From positions 1-45,677 of the forward strand of contig JAUMXO010000004.1 in the NCBI GenBank assembly GCA_030529135.1: a stretch of DNA of 45,677 bases, read 5' to 3'. Source of the stretch: Candidatus Saccharimonadota bacterium. Lineage in GTDB: Bacteria > Patescibacteriota > Saccharimonadia > Saccharimonadales > Saccharimonadaceae. Below, in pieces: positions 44,001 to 45,677 of the stretch. Both the position numbers and the translations under genes were made by a program. Below the pieces are notes generated by a model, which made no database searches, was not told where the DNA came from, and saw only the letters and a list, made by a program, of their open reading frames with translations. Position 1 is the first letter of the stretch. Each line of letters starts with the position of its first letter.

Positions 44001-44494
44001 CTGGTGCGCAGCTTAGACGGATACTTGATGGTAAAGGTAAATTGAATCAAATATATAGAACGAGACGTTCTGGCGCGGCAAACAATGCTAAAGACTGGGT
44101 AAGAGAATTGCTTGATCTTGATAACGAAGTGGTAATTACGGCAAAGTTAGAAAATGATAGGCGTAAACTTAGAGAAGAGTATGACAGGGCTAAAAAAGAG
44201 AAGGCACAGAATCAAAAAGATGGTGATACTGTGGATGATAATTCTTCAAGAATATACACTACTGATGAGATGAACGACTTTGTAACTCACGTTGAGCAGT
44301 TATGGGATGAATTGAAGAATGAAGATGATGAAGTTTTTTATAGAGAATCATTAAAATATATTAGAAAAGAAATTGGCGGAGGAAGTTTTATTGCAATTCA
44401 GTACAGAAAGTATAGAGAAGATGATCCATATGCTGACGGTGAAACGCTTAGGGATTATTTGGAAGGTTTGTTAAATAATCCGGACAACTATTAA
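41069..44494 (+). CDS. VirB6/TrbL-like T4SS membrane protein with giant C-terminal tail
   Basis: A 1141-aa protein. There is a signal-like helix (about 14-34), then an acidic segment and a Cys pair. Membrane helices lie at about 122-142, 153-178, 225-290 (several) and 295-355, a layout like VirB6/TrbL inner-membrane channel proteins. Residues about 360-1141 are soluble, highly charged, helical and Ala/Glu/Lys/Asn-rich, far longer than a usual VirB6. The start ATG 41069 is set by GGAAGG and the promoter; the in-frame TTG at 41009 is the -35 box. It precedes a PrgI gene and a probable VirB4 gene. The tail may reach into the cytoplasm or, if topology is reversed, outside. Confidence 0.78.
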   Translation: MMIVKKYLEKGIKNKVFGCFFAIFLMLSGLFGAIPGTINNVYAEPEEETPAAEEEKADGSADMNATCKDSLGSLGWLVCPTTEKISHATDFLYDKIEDILEINPVEAKDGSPVYEIWKYFQGATNVLFALFLLIVVLSQITGVGITNYGIKKTLPKLIIAAILVNLSFFICSLAVDVSNIFGGGIRGLFDSIAASASANIESSSIDAGVGLSEAYSAMAGGTALTIGGLAIAFETGAIWMLIPLVFGALVSVVIGLITIAMRQAVVTLLIMIAPIAMVAYILPNTEPWFKKWRHMLIQMIIFYPAFSLLFGASSVAGWAIIVSSQNNGFGVLIGMAVQIFPLFFSWSLMKMSGTILGTINSKLNSLASGAIGGVRGWATSHQTLSRQKHLASPNAYSPSMKLQQYLSDRKIAREEETREHTETIKNRGMYYAANRNYKNGIPTKEAEGAYEAQARNMRYQEGILRHKNNMNKGLGQLEALKENGTIAQKARINELDVDNVKASDNLKMEQARGERIDYKNAVGFHNRMEAAMNAHMDDLQSRGRLLNAQGNPVIDPEYVRHFASGSTEEKIASDRYNELSKIMEGNAQDAHYAAAVAAHAYDTQNKIMATKMQKYFELTPPTKDVMYRLDELTKVASTTENKIKAAENIDAIIAGLRVLNARGDTDLVKYEMDNILDKSIGGGIQLGTHASQALASFLMFEVKDSDPWLRRFGKYINLETAQVYNGDKRKNRDFDYEEYVRGYHTELNEETGQLEQVFAKKGMVELMEGTSLDNIERTALSNFDESLRKAYTSYENGQANLNVKEYLERRKEVQTAIGPQFISASLKYLSGSEQLVSAVKFLTGYKKKTGVETYVGEDGKEYSRAVAKWVPEWENLDNDTQDEMKKFFEKQTLDYIAAQTPSQILGLRSDYKDPLFGHLADSYMEPEDIEEWDEDAILERENYMREWSDIQTRYGDLPNDEAKTKRDKDEKDLRKRMAGAQLRRILDGKGKLNQIYRTRRSGAANNAKDWVRELLDLDNEVVITAKLENDRRKLREEYDRAKKEKAQNQKDGDTVDDNSSRIYTTDEMNDFVTHVEQLWDELKNEDDEVFYRESLKYIRKEIGGGSFIAIQYRKYREDDPYADGETLRDYLEGLLNNPDNY

Positions 44495-44521
44495 ACTTGT
44501 TTATGTTTATATTGAAGATTA

Positions 44522-44536
44522 TGGTATAATTAGTAT
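44522..44536 (+). promoter_or_regulatory. PrgI-family gene promoter, leaderless type
   Basis: TGGTATAAT (44522-44530) ends six nucleotides before ATG 44537; no ribosome site fits. It gives the PrgI gene a transcript separate from the VirB6-like gene. Confidence 0.62.
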
Positions 44537-45598
44537 ATGGCGCAGTATAAAGTGCCTCAGGATGTTGAGGCGGACGATAAGTTGCTCGGACCGTTCAGTT
44601 TTCGGCAGTTCGTTTATCTTTTGATTGCTGCTGGATTGGGGGCGATGGCGGTGGGGCTTTTCCAACTATTTCCATTGCTTGCGATTTTACCAATTCTTCC
44701 TGCGGTATTTTTCTTAGCGCTGGCTTTGCCGCTCAAAAAAGATCAGCCGATGGAAACATACCTTGCGGCAGTAATTTCGTATTATTTAAAACCACATTCG
44801 AGATGGTGGATGCCAGGGCAGAGGGAAACCACGATTTTAATTACGGCGCCTAAGAAAGTAGACGAGAATAGGACGAGAGATATTTCTGGTGAAGAGGCTA
44901 CACATAGATTGTCATTTCTCGCAGATATTGTAGATACTGGTGGTTATGCGATCAAAGGTATGGGGTCTAGCCCAATACGAGAAGATTTGATGGCAGAAGC
45001 AAATGCAACTCCAGATATGTTTGAAACTTATCAATCTCAAGTACTTAATCGTGTGATTGACCAGGATAAGATGAGCCGTCATGAGACTGCGGTTAGGGAA
45101 ATGAAAGAAGCGATTAAGAGAAATACGGATGCAGGAAAAATTCCAGACGAACCAGAACCAGAACCAGTCAAAAAAGAAATTACGCCGGAGCAAAAAGAAC
45201 CGGCTAACAAAGGACCAGAAGAAGAACGAATGTTATATGAACCGATATTAAGGCCAGCTTCGAAAGATGACAAGAAGAAGCTAAGAGATTCTATAAATTA
45301 TAATTTGCGTGATTCTGCAGTTTTGAAGCCAGACATTGATATTGATAGTACTGATGTAGTGGTAAGACCGCAATTAAATATAGACAAAGGATTAAACGAA
45401 GAAGAAAAATCTGAAGAGGAGATGTCTGGAGACAGAAGTGAATCCGAAAACGAAGAAAAATCTTCCACAAAACCGGTTAATGATAGTATAATGGAGTTAG
45501 CAAATAACAAAGATTTTTCAGTTGCGACCATTGCAAAAGAAGCTAATAGAATAAACAGAAAGGAAAAGGGTGAGGAAGTCTTTATCTCGCTGCACTAA
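44537..45598 (+). CDS. PrgI family protein (T4SS-associated)
   Basis: A 353-aa protein. The first 110 residues match the PrgI family (PF12666): MAQYKVPQDVEADDKLLGPFS, RQFVYLL, two helices (about 25-45 and 48-66), then PMETYLAAVISYYLKPHSRWW. PrgI proteins lie beside VirB4 in Gram-positive conjugation modules (VirB3-like role). The remaining 240 residues are a charged cytoplasmic extension rich in Glu, Lys and Pro, with short EPEPEP repeats. Start ATG 44537 is 6 nt after the -10, so the mRNA is likely leaderless. It is followed after 3 nt by the next gene. Confidence 0.9.
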   Translation: MAQYKVPQDVEADDKLLGPFSFRQFVYLLIAAGLGAMAVGLFQLFPLLAILPILPAVFFLALALPLKKDQPMETYLAAVISYYLKPHSRWWMPGQRETTILITAPKKVDENRTRDISGEEATHRLSFLADIVDTGGYAIKGMGSSPIREDLMAEANATPDMFETYQSQVLNRVIDQDKMSRHETAVREMKEAIKRNTDAGKIPDEPEPEPVKKEITPEQKEPANKGPEEERMLYEPILRPASKDDKKKLRDSINYNLRDSAVLKPDIDIDSTDVVVRPQLNIDKGLNEEEKSEEEMSGDRSESENEEKSSTKPVNDSIMELANNKDFSVATIAKEANRINRKEKGEEVFISLH

Positions 45599-45601
45599 GT
45601 T

Positions 45602-45677
45602 ATGAATCCACAACAACCACAACAGATTTTACCAAATCAAAATGTGCCTCAACAACCACAACAGATTTTGCCAGGAC
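45602..45677 (+). CDS. Start of probable VirB4-type ATPase gene (partial)
   Basis: The open frame begins at ATG 45602, 3 nt after the PrgI stop, and runs off the window after 25 codons. It reads MNPQQPQQILPNQNVPQQPQ and continues in a Gln/Pro-rich manner with a repeated PQQPQQILP unit. No catalytic motif is in view. A VirB4/TraC ATPase is expected here because PrgI genes normally precede it. That identity is inference from order only. There is no clear ribosome site, so it is probably coupled to the PrgI gene. Confidence 0.5.
   Translation, partial: MNPQQPQQILPNQNVPQQPQQILPG
45611..45669 (+). repeat. 20-bp direct repeat in gene start
   Basis: CAACAACCACAACAGATTTT occurs exactly at 45611-45630 and 45650-45669, offset 39 nt (13 codons), encoding the repeated Gln/Pro unit. 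The in-frame offset means copy-number change would lengthen the N-terminus without a frameshift. Confidence 0.7.

Noticed and set aside
1-45677. UGA recoded as glycine (Gracilibacteria-type code)
   Set aside because: Many genes end cleanly in TGA at overlaps such as 4043, 6232 and 31923, and in-frame TGA is not needed to extend any protein.
1-45677. CRISPR array, insertion sequence or prophage
   Set aside because: No regularly spaced repeats, transposase or phage structural genes are visible. The only direct repeat is the two-copy one at 45611-45669.

Overview
The window looks like a chromosomal segment of a Patescibacteria (CPR) bacterium, most likely Saccharibacteria (TM7). Three things suggest this. 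A VirB2-type pilin / VirB6 / PrgI / VirB4-like gene block of the kind common in that phylum sits at the right end. Genes are packed very tightly with 1-14 nt overlaps in an AT-rich genome. UGA is used as an ordinary stop (for example the genes ending at 4043 and 6232), which argues against Gracilibacteria/Absconditabacteria. The lineage call rests on gene content only.

Layout. 1-1080: convergent terminators, a Lys/acidic low-complexity protein and a protease-less LexA-like regulator divergent from it. 1034-29018: a ~28 kb surface-glycan region. It holds a CotH-type kinase, a SAM methyltransferase, a membrane-anchored pair ending in a lysozyme-like/triple beta-trefoil lectin protein, a flavoprotein, polytopic (possible GT-C) membrane proteins, GT2 and GT4-like transferases, the complete dTDP-L-rhamnose pathway (rmlA, C, B, D), a Wzm/Wzt-type ABC exporter, galE, a GtrA/GtrII/GtrB-like glucosylation set and a polysaccharide deacetylase. 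These could make, decorate and export a rhamnose-containing surface polysaccharide. No initiating phosphoglycosyltransferase is seen here. 29044-37369: housekeeping and stress genes (uvrA, a divergent acetate kinase, a TylF-like methyltransferase, groES-groEL behind a CIRCE-like operator, a TetR-type regulator, two small hypotheticals). 37427-37519: tRNA-Ser(GCU). 37611-45677: four pilin-like genes carrying five VirB2-type domains, comF and hsp20 between them, then a 1141-aa VirB6/TrbL-like protein, a PrgI-family protein and the first codons of a probable VirB4-type ATPase gene. This block resembles a type IV secretion/pilus machine that could serve DNA uptake or host contact.

Regulation. The most striking unannotated signal is promoter architecture. 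Seventeen exact TGNTATAAT (extended -10) sequences sit directly upstream of genes. For about a dozen genes the -10 ends only 6-9 nt before the start codon, so the start codon itself would be +1 (leaderless mRNA). Genes with a longer leader usually have a good AGGAG-type ribosome site instead. Several divergent gene pairs share tiny, nearly symmetric promoter regions. The clearest is a perfect 10-bp inverted repeat at 25697-25720 carrying one TGGTATAAT per strand.

There is no gene-free stretch longer than 300 bases. No insertion sequence, CRISPR array or prophage was seen.
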